Positions 27,016-37,192 of a stretch of 64,000 nucleotides of DNA are shown here, in pieces (position 1 is the stretch's first letter; each line of letters starts with the position of its first letter). The stretch comes from Acinetobacter sp. ANC 7912 (GTDB lineage Bacteria; Pseudomonadota; Gammaproteobacteria; Pseudomonadales; Moraxellaceae): the NCBI RefSeq assembly GCF_039862785.1, contig NZ_CP156795.1, positions 2,790,001 through 2,854,000 of the forward strand, given 5' to 3'. The notes beneath the pieces were generated by a model. It saw nothing but the letters and a program-made list of their open reading frames with translations. It was not told the DNA's origin and searched no databases. The position numbers were made by a program, and so were the translations under genes.

Positions 27016-30000
27016 TTATGCAGATTTATTCACCGCATAATAGCCCAGAATTTGATCCAGTTTCTGGATAAATTCCACCTCAGGTTGCCAGTGATACAAG
27101 CCCTGTCCAGCCTGTCCATTCATGCCACGCAGGTAAAGATAAGTCGCCCCACCGAGATGCTGCTGGATATCGTAGCCCTGCAGGTTGCCACTTAAATAGC
27201 GATGCATTGCCACCAAATACAAGGCCGCCTGCAACCAATAGCTGGAATGGGTCATGCTGTCATGAATCGCTTCCGGCAGATAATCGTTTTGATTGGCCCC
27301 AAGATAGTTACTCTTGTAGTCGGCAATGTGATAACGCTGCCCATCAAAATAGACCAGATCGATCGCGCCAGTCAGGTAACGTGCCGATTTGGCTTCATTA
27401 AAGTCCGGCATGATCAGGCCGTAATCGGCAAACAGCTGCTGAATCTGGCGAATCTGTAACGGTGCGTCACTCAGAGACAGATAGAACGGGAATTCCGACA
27501 GGAAGCTTTGCTGGTCCAGCTGGCTGAGGCGAAACTCATTCTGGATTGGGGTATTCAGAATTTCCCCGACCCAATCATGCATCAAGTTCAGCAAGATATC
27601 TTCGCTCAGCTCTTCAAAGAATAGTTGTGCCGACTGCTGCATGAGTTCCGTAACATCGACAGTTTGACTGGATGTAGCACGTGGCAGCTTGCCCAGCTCC
27701 TGTTCAAACTGTTCAATAAAGGCATCATCTTCTAGTTCCAGAAAATAACGCTCAAATTGGGTCATAAACTGCAGGAAGAGGCTTACGTCTAACGGGGGCT
27801 GCTGGAAGAAACTATGCCATGTCTCACGATAAGCAGCACTCTGGTCATGCAAGCGAATCCCGGTCAGCAGCTTGTAATTGACACTGGCCATAACACGCAT
27901 GATTGTCTCAGCCAGGGTTTCTGCTTTTAACCCGGCATTGCTGGCTACCCGCTTAAACAGTGTATTTAGGTTAATTGTAGATTGTTGATAATGCTGCTGA
28001 AAGGCATCTTGTAGCCTGTCCAGAATCTGGAAATCCTGCTGAAACTGATCTTTCAATTCCGTCCAGATATGCGGTGCCGTGTTCTTAAAACGGCGGCGGA
28101 TTTCCAGATTCCAGTAACTGCTGTCCTGAAAATCCAGATGTTCAAAAATGCTGTGCAGGAAAGTTCCTGCTACTGTCCCTTTAGGAAAATTCAGCTTGAT
28201 CCAGTCCAGTGGCTGCTGCAGTACTTCGGCTTCGGCCTCCAGATGAATTTCATCGGCGGCGCTTTCGGCCAGCTCAGGCAAACTGACCAGATCATCCTGC
28301 AGCACGGCTGCATGCAGCTGGTGTCGTGACAGCGCAGTAAAGCTGGTTTTGGTGCGTGGATAGAACTGCTGTTCCGGCAGAGGATGCGCGATCAGTTCTG
28401 GAGTAGCTTTCTCCTGCTGCACCACAATACGTGGTGGTTCAGTTATTAAAGGGCTTTCCACACAGCTGAGCGGATGCTGAAACACCTGATCACCCTGCCC
28501 ACGCCAATAAGCCAGACAGGAATCCGATTGCCCACTTTGGTCCTGCAGCATGGCATAAACCCGGTGACTGGCACGAGTCAGCGCCACATACCAAAGCCGG
28601 TGATTCTCTGCGGCATTCCGTGCGGCATTCTGCAGCTGCGCCTGTTCATGCAGATCCTGACTGTTGACCGCAATCACCCGTGACTGGTTCAGGATATCTC
28701 CCTGCTCATGACCTGCCAGCGAGAAGTTCAAGTTACCCTTATTCACATCAAATGGGGCATCGGCGCCCATCAGGAACACGACTTTAAATTCCAAACCTTT
28801 GGAGGCATGAATGGTCAGCAGCTGCACGCCACGGTCGCCAGACAACTTACGTTCTTTTTCACTATCCTTGCCGGATGGCGACTGCAACTGGCGCAGATAC
28901 CAGTGATACAACTTCTGTGCACCCTGATAATATTCACTTTGCTGTGACAGGATTTCGGTCAGATGACGCAGATTGACCACCACCCGTTCATTGTCAATGC
29001 TCTGGCTCGCCACCAGATTGGTCCAGACATCAAACAGGTTTAAGGCATAGTTCCAGGCGCTAAGAAAGCCCTTGTCAAACCACATTTCCCGGATCGCTTC
29101 AAAATCGGCAATAAAGGTACTTAAGCCAACTGGCTGCTGTTGCAGCTCCAGCAGTTTTTTCAGATCAAAACCCAGCAACCGGGTCACCAACGCACGACGG
29201 ACTTTAGCTTCATTAAACGGGTCCATAATCGCAGTCAGCACCGCGGCGACATCCTTCGCCACACTGCTGGCAAAAACGCTCTGCTTGGATTCCTTGTAGC
29301 AGGCTATTCCCATACGCTGCAGACGCTGTTTCACCTGTTCCAACGCATAGTGTCCAAAGGACAATACTGCGATGTCATCTTCAGTCAGTGCAGTAGAGCT
29401 ATCTTCTTTCTGGAAATACAGTTGCTGCTGGGCGGACTGATTCAGTAATTCACGGATTTTCCAAGCCACCTGATCAGCTTCCTGATCCTGTTCACCCAGC
29501 TGAATCCAACGTAAGGGATAAGGATTGCTTTGCCCTGAATCAATCAAGTCTGGATGCGGACGGCTACCGGCCTGAATCAGGCTATAAGTGACGCTTTCAC
29601 CAAAATCCATCTGCCGCTGGAACAGCGCATCCACCACTTCGACCAAAGGTTTGACCGAACGGTGGTTCTGGGTCAGAGTATATTCCCGGCCCTGCTTTAA
29701 TCGCACATCGGCATGCGCCTTGTTATAGGTCAGCATGTCACCGCCGCGGAATCCGTAAATCGCCTGTTTCGGGTCACCGACCATGATCATACAGCCGAGT
29801 TGTACTCGCGCTGCATCACGCCAGATTCTGGCCAGCAGGTCGTCCTGATCCTGGTTGGTGTCCTGGAATTCATCGACCAGAATGAGGGGATAACGTGACT
29901 GCACAAACTGGGCAAAACGGCGGCCTTGTTCGCCTTGCAGAGCTTCAGTCAGGGTACGGATCTGCTGGGAGAATGTAGTTTCGCCCTGCTTCTGCAAGGT

Positions 30001-31128
30001 TTGCGGCAATCGATGCTGTACGCTACGAATCAGGTGATATTCCAGATAAGCGGTGAGCTGTTTGAACTGCTGATCGACTTTTAATTTTGTAGCAATTAAA
30101 TTTTCAACAGCCTGAAAAAATGGACATGCCAGAAACGCTGCCCGATCCGCATCCGAATAACTTTTATTAAAGAGTTGTGTAGTTAGCTGCAAGCCAGCTT
30201 TTCGCAGTAAATAACATATTTTAAAAATCAACTGGCTTAGATTGGAATCAAAGAAACTCATGCCCTTTTGGGCACCTAACTGTTCGGTCCAGACATTAAA
30301 ATTCTCACAGAGCTCCTGTAATTTTTTCAAAAAAGTACTATGAAAAGACTTTTTATTTTCAAGGCAATATTGATTAATTTGCATCACATCAGCAATAGGA
30401 ATTCTGACCAGCTGCTCGATACAGGCATCCAGTTCGCTCAAGTCCCATTCTACATGTTGCACTGGCTGGAAATGATTGGCGCTAAAATTCAGTGCATCAC
30501 GTACCAGTCCCACATACTGTTCTGGTGCTTTTAGCTGGTTTTGCAGATACATCTGATTGATGACATATTGTGGCTGCTGCTGGATCCATTCCCGTAACAC
30601 ATCATGAATCAACTGCTGGATATATAGGTCCTGATCTTCGGTTAATTCTGCCCGTTCAATGCGACCGCTTTCAAAGGAAAATTCACGCAGCAGTTTCTGG
30701 CTAAAGCTATCCAATGTGCCGACAAACAGTTCATCCAACTGGTTTAACACCAGTCCCAGACGGCGGCGGGCATAGTCCATCCGGCTACCATAATCTTTCA
30801 GCACTTTCTGGAACAGCGGATCAGCTTCCTGCTCAATCTGCTGTACCATTTCTACAGAATTGAGGTGCTGATAGCGCTGGATATAACGCAAGGTTTCTTC
30901 CACGCGCGCACGTACCCGGCTTTTTAGTTCAGCTGTTGCCTTACGGGTAAAGGTCGTTGCAATCACCTGATGCGGATAGTATTTATCCAGAAAAATTCGC
31001 ACCATCAAGCTGGACAAGGTATAGGTCTTGCCCGTCCCCGCTGAAGCCTCGATCCAGTGCAGACCAGTAAAGGTCATGTCCTGAATCGGGTTGGTTGAAA
31101 TCTTGGAATGCTGAGGGGCCATGGTCAT
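27016..31128 (-). CDS. recB: Exodeoxyribonuclease V subunit beta RecB
   Basis: The 3'-5' helicase and nuclease subunit of RecBCD, which processes double-strand ends, responds to Chi and loads RecA. The 1370-residue protein has Walker A EASAGTGKTYTL (near residues 27-38), LVDEFQDTNQDQ, GDPKQAIYGFRGGD, LTIHASKGLEFK and VALTRASHR helicase motifs. The C-terminal nuclease box is TGAIDLVYFDG...HIADYKSNYLG. It is about 190 residues longer than E. coli RecB (1180). Its ATG follows the recC stop codon directly, indicating translational coupling. Confidence 0.96.
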   Translation of the reverse strand: MTMAPQHSKISTNPIQDMTFTGLHWIEASAGTGKTYTLSSLMVRIFLDKYYPHQVIATTFTRKATAELKSRVRARVEETLRYIQRYQHLNSVEMVQQIEQEADPLFQKVLKDYGSRMDYARRRLGLVLNQLDELFVGTLDSFSQKLLREFSFESGRIERAELTEDQDLYIQQLIHDVLREWIQQQPQYVINQMYLQNQLKAPEQYVGLVRDALNFSANHFQPVQHVEWDLSELDACIEQLVRIPIADVMQINQYCLENKKSFHSTFLKKLQELCENFNVWTEQLGAQKGMSFFDSNLSQLIFKICYLLRKAGLQLTTQLFNKSYSDADRAAFLACPFFQAVENLIATKLKVDQQFKQLTAYLEYHLIRSVQHRLPQTLQKQGETTFSQQIRTLTEALQGEQGRRFAQFVQSRYPLILVDEFQDTNQDQDDLLARIWRDAARVQLGCMIMVGDPKQAIYGFRGGDMLTYNKAHADVRLKQGREYTLTQNHRSVKPLVEVVDALFQRQMDFGESVTYSLIQAGSRPHPDLIDSGQSNPYPLRWIQLGEQDQEADQVAWKIRELLNQSAQQQLYFQKEDSSTALTEDDIAVLSFGHYALEQVKQRLQRMGIACYKESKQSVFASSVAKDVAAVLTAIMDPFNEAKVRRALVTRLLGFDLKKLLELQQQPVGLSTFIADFEAIREMWFDKGFLSAWNYALNLFDVWTNLVASQSIDNERVVVNLRHLTEILSQQSEYYQGAQKLYHWYLRQLQSPSGKDSEKERKLSGDRGVQLLTIHASKGLEFKVVFLMGADAPFDVNKGNLNFSLAGHEQGDILNQSRVIAVNSQDLHEQAQLQNAARNAAENHRLWYVALTRASHRVYAMLQDQSGQSDSCLAYWRGQGDQVFQHPLSCVESPLITEPPRIVVQQEKATPELIAHPLPEQQFYPRTKTSFTALSRHQLHAAVLQDDLVSLPELAESAADEIHLEAEAEVLQQPLDWIKLNFPKGTVAGTFLHSIFEHLDFQDSSYWNLEIRRRFKNTAPHIWTELKDQFQQDFQILDRLQDAFQQHYQQSTINLNTLFKRVASNAGLKAETLAETIMRVMASVNYKLLTGIRLHDQSAAYRETWHSFFQQPPLDVSLFLQFMTQFERYFLELEDDAFIEQFEQELGKLPRATSSQTVDVTELMQQSAQLFFEELSEDILLNLMHDWVGEILNTPIQNEFRLSQLDQQSFLSEFPFYLSLSDAPLQIRQIQQLFADYGLIMPDFNEAKSARYLTGAIDLVYFDGQRYHIADYKSNYLGANQNDYLPEAIHDSMTHSSYWLQAALYLVAMHRYLSGNLQGYDIQQHLGGATYLYLRGMNGQAGQGLYHWQPEVEFIQKLDQILGYYAVNKSA

Positions 31129-34100
31129 TTATTTTACCCACTCTAAATGTTGTTGAATTGGCGCATACAGGTCATAGGCAAAGTTCAGCAGGCTGTGCTG
31201 CAGTGCCTGATCCGGATCCTGATCCTGCAAAATAAACTGCCAGTCCTGATGCAGCACACAGGATTCATCCGAACTCAGCGGACGGGCACTTTCATAAGTG
31301 TTGTTCCAGGCCGCCAGCAGCTTATCCAGATCGCCGATGATCATCTGGCCCTGTTCATTGGTTTCCCATTGCCAGTCTTTTTTCAGGATCAGCTCGGCTG
31401 GTAATACTACCGGTTGCTGCTGCCCTGCTTCCCAGGCCCTAAACCAGTGCGATAAATATTCTTTGGCCTGAGAGGAAGTGACCTTGCTGAATTTCACCGT
31501 CTTGTTACTGAACAGTACAATCCGCTCCAGTTCAGCGGTATAGCTGTCATCATTTAGGTAGGCTAGCCAGAGTAGATATTCCAGCCAAACGTGCGCGCGA
31601 CGGCGTTCCGAGGCCGAAGTCGATTGCATGCTCAACCAGTACGGCGCATTCGCCGGCTGTGGTATCGTAATCTGCAAAATTAGATCTGATGAATAGCGAT
31701 AATTCTGTTGGGTGGTTCGGGTAATCTGTTTATCTAGCTGCTGCAGGCGTTGCTGTAGCACCTCCTGTTCCTGCTGGGTGCTCAGCCAGGTCGCTTCCTG
31801 AGTCTTACCCACTGGAAGGCGATCCAGCATCAGCCGGGTATCAATTTCCTGTTCCTGTTGTAGCAGGAAATCGCGTACTTGATACTGCTGCAGTTTATCC
31901 AGCAATAATGGTTCTTGGGCTGCAGGCAGGTCTTTATATTTCACGCTGGAAATACCGACACTTTTCAGGAACAGACGTGCCGGGAAAGTCATATCCCGAA
32001 TCCATTCATCCCCATGCAGAATCCGGATCTGCTCCTGCTGCACGGGTGGACAATGAGTGTTAATCCAGCTCCTGCGTTGCCCCTCAGCCTTACACAGGAA
32101 AGTTGCCACATCATGCCACTGGTCCTGAAAACGCGGGGTTCTTGGCGTACTAAAACCAACCGGATCAAAAGGCTGTAAAGGATGCACATGATAGAGCTGC
32201 TGGATATGTGCCGCGACCGGCAGACCATTGATTTCCGTCATCACATCGACATCCGCATCGGGATGTTCGGACTGGCAGATCAGCGCAATATGCTGGATCA
32301 GCTCTTGCAAGGAGGTGGATGGATCACGTACTTCACCATCATTGACGTCAAAGCCGTTATAGAACAACCACAAATTTTCCTCTGCCAATAGCAAAGCATC
32401 TAAGAAAGCTCCCTGATCATCATCCAGACGGGAGCGATCACCAAGCTGTGGCTTGAGGATGCTCATCAAGTCAAATGGCAGCTGCTGATTGCGGCCCGGG
32501 AATTTACCGGTATCCAGATTCAGCATCACCACCAGCTTATACGGCAGCGGACGAATCTGTCCGATCTGGCTAAAGGTAATTTGCCCGGTCGGCTCGGCCT
32601 GATCTAGCTGCATGTCCAGACTGTTCTGGATTTCTTCCAGCACATATGGTAGCGGTAGGCTTAAAGCCACCAGTTCCTGAATCGCATTCGGATCATCCTG
32701 ATCGTGGTAATCCGCCAGTGTCAGCATCCGCATTTGCTTTTCAATAATTTCTGCGACGGTTTTTAGCGACTCGACACCATGGCTGCGGAATTCATTCACA
32801 TCCCGATTCAGATATTCCAGCCAGGTTTTCACTGGCGTACGCTGCCCCTGCTCATGCGCATTCAGCCAGCTACGGCGCGCATTGAAATCCTGATAAATCT
32901 GGATCAGGGTGGCGATCAGCGGGAAGTCACTATTGAGTACCTTGGCATAGCTGAGAGTATCTTCAAACAGCTGATGTTCCGGTACTGCCATGCCCAGCGC
33001 CAGACGATCCAGCGCAAAACGGAAAGTAAAGCGATAATCTTCATCGCCTTCATACAGCTGCTGCTGTAGGTGCTCTTGATCCAGTCCGCGCTTGAAGCCA
33101 GCATCACTGAGCAATTGAATGATCCGTTCCACCTGAGCATAGTCCAGCGCATAGTACTGCTGGATCGCGCTTAAACTCAGCCAATCAGCAAAATCTTCAA
33201 TAGTAAAGCGGCGGTGCATCAGCTGAACGCGGCCCAACACGGCACGCCAAGCATTGCTGACATCCAGCCGTGACACGCCAGAAATCTGGATTGGCAGATA
33301 AATATTGTTTTTACGCAGACGCGACTGAGTGCCTTCCCGTTCACGTGGCGGTGGGGCAAAGACACTGCGAATCGCCGGTTCAAGTTCTTTTAAATTTGGA
33401 CTGAGCACCAGAATATCACTCGGCTGGCGTGGCGCCTCTTCCGTACCCTGCGCCAGCCAGTGAATAATCTGCTCACGCAGCACTTCCAGCTGACGTAGCG
33501 AAGAATGGCAGACATGAATCTGTACCGACGTGTCATCCGGTTTGAGCGGATAGATATGCCGTTCTGGCTCGACTAGATACAGAATATCTGACTGGATTTT
33601 TGCCAGCAGATGATCCTGATAATCATCGACAAAGGCATCAGCCCAATGACCTTCCTCACCCGAAGACAATTTAGATAACAGTGAGAAATGATCCCGTGCC
33701 TGCTTGCCAAAACGGGTTAATAAGGGATGGCGTGATTCCCTGTCTTCAGCATTAAAATTCAGCTGAAACTTTTGCCAGAACGCTGCAATTTCCTCATCAC
33801 TTGGCTTGCGACCGCGTGACTGCTCGTATTTACGGATAAAGCGTTCCTGCACACCAAGGTCATAACGTGCCTTCCAGCTTGGGTCGACACTGTCCGCCCA
33901 GTATTCCTGCGACGGGTTAAAGTGGAAAATATAAATCTCGATGTGTTGCCCCAGACGGCGGAGAAAATCCAGCTGGGCTGGTGGCAGTTCCAGTAAGGTA
34001 AACACTACGACCTGAGAAGGTAATTGTTTTAAGGCTTGTGTACGGGTTTCCGGATTTTCAATGCGTTCCCAGTATAGTTTTTCAATGTCCAGAATCTTGG

Positions 34101-34836
34101 CATAGTCATCTTGAAACACGTTCTGCCACAACCAGCGCTGCCAGGCTTCCAGTTCTCGTGCCTGAATTTTGACGAAATCCGCCACCGGAATTTCCTGCCC
34201 ATTTTCGTCTTTTGGGATATACAGCATCTGCTCCACGTCCAGCGGCAGATTCTGTCCCCAATGTTCCAGCCAGTTGGTCGGACAAGTACACTGCTTTGGT
34301 GGGCAATTCTTTGCGCAATAGCCGCGATAATCCATATAATGACTAAACAGCCGCGACACCTGTTCGCAGACCCAGTACAGCATGCTCTGCTTTTTCAGCA
34401 GGCGTTCATTCGGCTGTTCCAGACGGTCAGCACTGTCATAGATCCGCTTTACGATCGAATACAGCGGATGCTGGGACTTCAATGGAATTTGATCTGCAAG
34501 AATAGTCTTGCGTAGGGCCTGAAAGGCACGCCATTTGATGATGATGCGTGGAATATTCGCTTCACGCACCTGTTCCAGTTCTTTCTGGCTGTTCAATACC
34601 CACTGATAGGAGGTCCATTGAAAGGCACGGATACGATGGTGAAATTGTGTATTGGCACTGATGCCCTTTTTCTCGGCGATTTTCTGGGTCAGCCAAGCCT
34701 CGACTGCCGGGGATGGCACAATAAAATGTTGCGGTTCAAGCACCTGAAAAGGCAACTTTTTCTGCTGGCTGGTGACCAGCAGCATGCTATCCAAAAGCAC
34801 ATCAATTTTCTGACTCTGAATAACATGAATAGCCAT
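31129..34836 (-). CDS. recC: Exodeoxyribonuclease V subunit gamma RecC
   Basis: The Chi-recognition subunit of RecBCD, a degenerate helicase and nuclease fold that splits the duplex and scans the 3' strand. The 1235-residue product begins with IHVIQSQKIDVLLDSML and contains the family blocks FIVPSPAVEAWL near residue 38, QIHVCHSSLRQLEVLREQI, DILVLSPNLKELEPAI and QIRPLPYKLVVMLNLDTGKFPG. A cluster of cysteines (CAKNCPPKQCTCP) near residue 175 is notable. It heads the recC-recB-recD unit, and the divergent upstream gap of 176 bases leads to a DUF697-like gene. Confidence 0.95.
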   Translation of the reverse strand: MAIHVIQSQKIDVLLDSMLLVTSQQKKLPFQVLEPQHFIVPSPAVEAWLTQKIAEKKGISANTQFHHRIRAFQWTSYQWVLNSQKELEQVREANIPRIIIKWRAFQALRKTILADQIPLKSQHPLYSIVKRIYDSADRLEQPNERLLKKQSMLYWVCEQVSRLFSHYMDYRGYCAKNCPPKQCTCPTNWLEHWGQNLPLDVEQMLYIPKDENGQEIPVADFVKIQARELEAWQRWLWQNVFQDDYAKILDIEKLYWERIENPETRTQALKQLPSQVVVFTLLELPPAQLDFLRRLGQHIEIYIFHFNPSQEYWADSVDPSWKARYDLGVQERFIRKYEQSRGRKPSDEEIAAFWQKFQLNFNAEDRESRHPLLTRFGKQARDHFSLLSKLSSGEEGHWADAFVDDYQDHLLAKIQSDILYLVEPERHIYPLKPDDTSVQIHVCHSSLRQLEVLREQIIHWLAQGTEEAPRQPSDILVLSPNLKELEPAIRSVFAPPPREREGTQSRLRKNNIYLPIQISGVSRLDVSNAWRAVLGRVQLMHRRFTIEDFADWLSLSAIQQYYALDYAQVERIIQLLSDAGFKRGLDQEHLQQQLYEGDEDYRFTFRFALDRLALGMAVPEHQLFEDTLSYAKVLNSDFPLIATLIQIYQDFNARRSWLNAHEQGQRTPVKTWLEYLNRDVNEFRSHGVESLKTVAEIIEKQMRMLTLADYHDQDDPNAIQELVALSLPLPYVLEEIQNSLDMQLDQAEPTGQITFSQIGQIRPLPYKLVVMLNLDTGKFPGRNQQLPFDLMSILKPQLGDRSRLDDDQGAFLDALLLAEENLWLFYNGFDVNDGEVRDPSTSLQELIQHIALICQSEHPDADVDVMTEINGLPVAAHIQQLYHVHPLQPFDPVGFSTPRTPRFQDQWHDVATFLCKAEGQRRSWINTHCPPVQQEQIRILHGDEWIRDMTFPARLFLKSVGISSVKYKDLPAAQEPLLLDKLQQYQVRDFLLQQEQEIDTRLMLDRLPVGKTQEATWLSTQQEQEVLQQRLQQLDKQITRTTQQNYRYSSDLILQITIPQPANAPYWLSMQSTSASERRRAHVWLEYLLWLAYLNDDSYTAELERIVLFSNKTVKFSKVTSSQAKEYLSHWFRAWEAGQQQPVVLPAELILKKDWQWETNEQGQMIIGDLDKLLAAWNNTYESARPLSSDESCVLHQDWQFILQDQDPDQALQHSLLNFAYDLYAPIQQHLEWVK

Positions 34837-34923
34837 GAGTTCCCCGGATTAAGACAATGTCGACACTACAAAACAATAAAGATCATTTACTATACACCCT
34901 GTTCTGTCTATGTCACTTTTAAT

Positions 34924-34937
34924 CTACACTTGTGTAG
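34924..34937. promoter_or_regulatory. Palindrome upstream of the DUF697-like gene
   Basis: CTACACTTGTGTAG has 6-base perfect arms and lies in the divergent recC / 35013 gap, 76 bases before the downstream ATG. It could be an operator; nothing else supports this. Confidence 0.35.
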
Positions 34938-35012
34938 AAAAATTTCTTTGAAAAAAGCATCTTAGGATGTCAATCTAGCAAAAAAACAATAGGTCGCTTT
35001 AGGTAATTGCCC

Positions 35013-35516
35013 ATGAAATTAGACAAAATTCCAGATCGTATCGATCCAAGTTTAAATCTAGAACAGATCCGTGAAGAGTGCCTGGAGCTGATTAAGAAAC
35101 GTGCCTATGTTTCTGCAGGCGCAGCCGTGATTCCAGTACCCTTTCTCGATGTGGTGATCGATGTCGGCATCCTGTCACAGCTCCTCCCGGAAATCAACGC
35201 CCGATTCGGCTTAGCACCTGAACAGGTCAGTGTATTTAATCCAAAAACCAAACAGGTTCAATGGGATGAATTACGCAAACGCGGCGTACAATTTTCTGGC
35301 CTAGTGGTGGCGCGCACGGCAGTGAAAAAATCCATCAATAATGTCGCTGCCAAATACATCACCAAGCAGGTGACCAAATTCATTCCTTTAGGTGGTCAGC
35401 TGATTGCAGCCAGTTTGGGCTATTACGTGATGAAGAAAGTCGCTGAGGCCCATGTCGAAGATTCCTATAAACTGGCTAAGAATATTCAGCAAAAACAGCA
35501 GGCACGGACTGTATAG
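35013..35516 (+). CDS. DUF697-like small membrane-associated protein
   Basis: A 167-residue protein I cannot place firmly. Residues 35-56 (AGAAVIPVPFLDVVIDVGIL) and 122-140 (KFIPLGGQLIAASLGYYVM) are hydrophobic with central Pro and Gly, resembling the paired segments of DUF697 or YcjF-type domains that accompany GTPases. The rest is basic and helical. The ATG at 35013 has AGG nine bases upstream. It diverges from recC and converges on the polyphosphate phosphotransferase. The function is unknown. Confidence 0.65.
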   Translation: MKLDKIPDRIDPSLNLEQIREECLELIKKRAYVSAGAAVIPVPFLDVVIDVGILSQLLPEINARFGLAPEQVSVFNPKTKQVQWDELRKRGVQFSGLVVARTAVKKSINNVAAKYITKQVTKFIPLGGQLIAASLGYYVMKKVAEAHVEDSYKLAKNIQQKQQARTV

Positions 35517-35564
35517 TTTCGGCCTAATCTTCTCATATTTTTATATCAGAAATAGCTTGAGGAC

Positions 35565-36983
35565 CTAAGCGCCTCCAAGCTGTTTCAAAATGGTTTTCAT
35601 GATTTCCAGACGTGCACTATTCTTGTCATCGGTAGCAATCACATGCCACGGCGCCACCTTGGTACTGGTACATTCAAACATGTCTACCGCTGCCTGCAGA
35701 TAATCCTCCCAGCGATCGCGGTTACGCCAGTCCTCATCGGTAATCTTGAAGCGTTTATGCGGCGTCTGTTCACGTGCCTTGAAGCGCTCCGCCTGCTCCT
35801 CTTTGGAAATCGTCAGCCAGAATTTGATGATCACTGTCTGCGCCTGACTCAGGTCATATTCAAAACGGTTAATTTCATCATAAGCACGCTGCCATTCAGC
35901 GGTACTGGCAAAGCCTTCAATTCGCTCGACCAGCACCCGTCCATACCAGGAACGGTCAAAAATGATGATCTTGTCTTCCGGCTGTAACTTGGTCCAGAAA
36001 CGCCATAAATAAGGACGGCGTAACTCATATTTTTCCGGAGCACCGATGGTGTGAATTTCATATTCACGTGGATCCAGCTTTTTCACAATGCGCTTAATTG
36101 CCCCACCTTTGCCCGCAGCATCCATGCCTTCGAAGACAATCACCACATTGCGGCGGTCCATACGCATGGCATTGGCAACCTGACGAGTCAGTTTTTTTAA
36201 TTCATCCTTATAAGTCGCCTGATCTGCCTGTTCACGAGAAGGCTGGTGTAACGCCTCAGGAATAGCAGCCTGCTGCCATTTTTTACTGCCCTTATTTGGG
36301 TGTTCCGGACAATGTTCCAGAGCTGCCAGAATAGTTTGTGCAAATTGCTGATCACGCTGGGTTTCATCCTCCCCGTCAATGATGACCCAGTCCTTGCTAA
36401 AGCGCTGACGCAAACGTTGAATAGCATCATATTGCTTGCGACTACGCCAGTCCAAACCATGTAGGCGGTGCCAATGCATCTCGCTTGGATCAATATCATC
36501 CAGACGTTTTTGCAGGGATTTCCAGGACAAGTCAAACCAGACCTTTACCACATCAACATGATTGTTTTTCAGATCCTGTTCAAAAGCACGCATGTGTTCC
36601 ACATAATCATCAAACATGCTTTCATCCATCGGACTGGTCACATGCATGGCGGTACTGAGCAGATCGGTATACCAGTTGCCAAACAGCACCATGATCTGCC
36701 CTTCGGCTGGAATAAAACGCGCATAAGGCTGCCAGAAGGTCTGGGTTTCTATCAGTGGCTGCGGACGATCTGCCTTTACCCGCAAATAACGTGGATCCAC
36801 CCATTCACGCAATTGCTTGACTGCTTCACCCTTGCCGGCTAGTTCAATTCCATTGACTAATACCACCAGACTTTTAGCATTTTTCTGGCCTCGGGTATCT
36901 TTTAGAGCATATTGTGCATCGATCAGTTTGACTGACAATTCATCTTCATCAAGCAGCTGAACTTGTTGCTGTTCTATAGCCAT
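35565..36983 (-). CDS. pap: Polyphosphate:AMP phosphotransferase (two-domain PPK2)
   Basis: Transfers phosphate from polyphosphate to AMP, making ADP. The 472-residue protein has two PPK2-type domains. The N-terminal one (about 1-230) keeps a variant Walker A (NGIELAGKGEAVK, residues 44-56) but has diverged elsewhere. The C-terminal one (about 255-472) has the full VIVFEGMDAAGKGG (281-294), the DRSWYGR lid motif (343-349) and KFWLTISKEEQAERF. This double-domain architecture and length match the enzyme described from Acinetobacter johnsonii. It points to polyphosphate storage and nucleotide salvage. Confidence 0.9.
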   Translation of the reverse strand: MAIEQQQVQLLDEDELSVKLIDAQYALKDTRGQKNAKSLVVLVNGIELAGKGEAVKQLREWVDPRYLRVKADRPQPLIETQTFWQPYARFIPAEGQIMVLFGNWYTDLLSTAMHVTSPMDESMFDDYVEHMRAFEQDLKNNHVDVVKVWFDLSWKSLQKRLDDIDPSEMHWHRLHGLDWRSRKQYDAIQRLRQRFSKDWVIIDGEDETQRDQQFAQTILAALEHCPEHPNKGSKKWQQAAIPEALHQPSREQADQATYKDELKKLTRQVANAMRMDRRNVVIVFEGMDAAGKGGAIKRIVKKLDPREYEIHTIGAPEKYELRRPYLWRFWTKLQPEDKIIIFDRSWYGRVLVERIEGFASTAEWQRAYDEINRFEYDLSQAQTVIIKFWLTISKEEQAERFKAREQTPHKRFKITDEDWRNRDRWEDYLQAAVDMFECTSTKVAPWHVIATDDKNSARLEIMKTILKQLGGA

Positions 36984-37192
36984 AACCTGCTCTATTTTTC
37001 TAGTTCCTGAATGCAGTATAGACAGGCTTTTTTATTGATGAACAGGGATCGCTACGATTTTTAAACGATCTTTTCGCCGATGTTTTCTCCAGATTGGCTG
37101 CAAATTTGGCTCAGCCCGTCAATTTGTCATAGCGCATGCAGCCAACTCGTTCTAAGATTCCCCGCATCCTATTCATCATTTTTGAACTTCCC

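Noticed and set aside
25181..34836. RecBCD with nearby insertion sequences as a defence island
   Set aside because: recCBD is core repair machinery; no restriction, abortive infection, CRISPR or toxin genes are adjacent.
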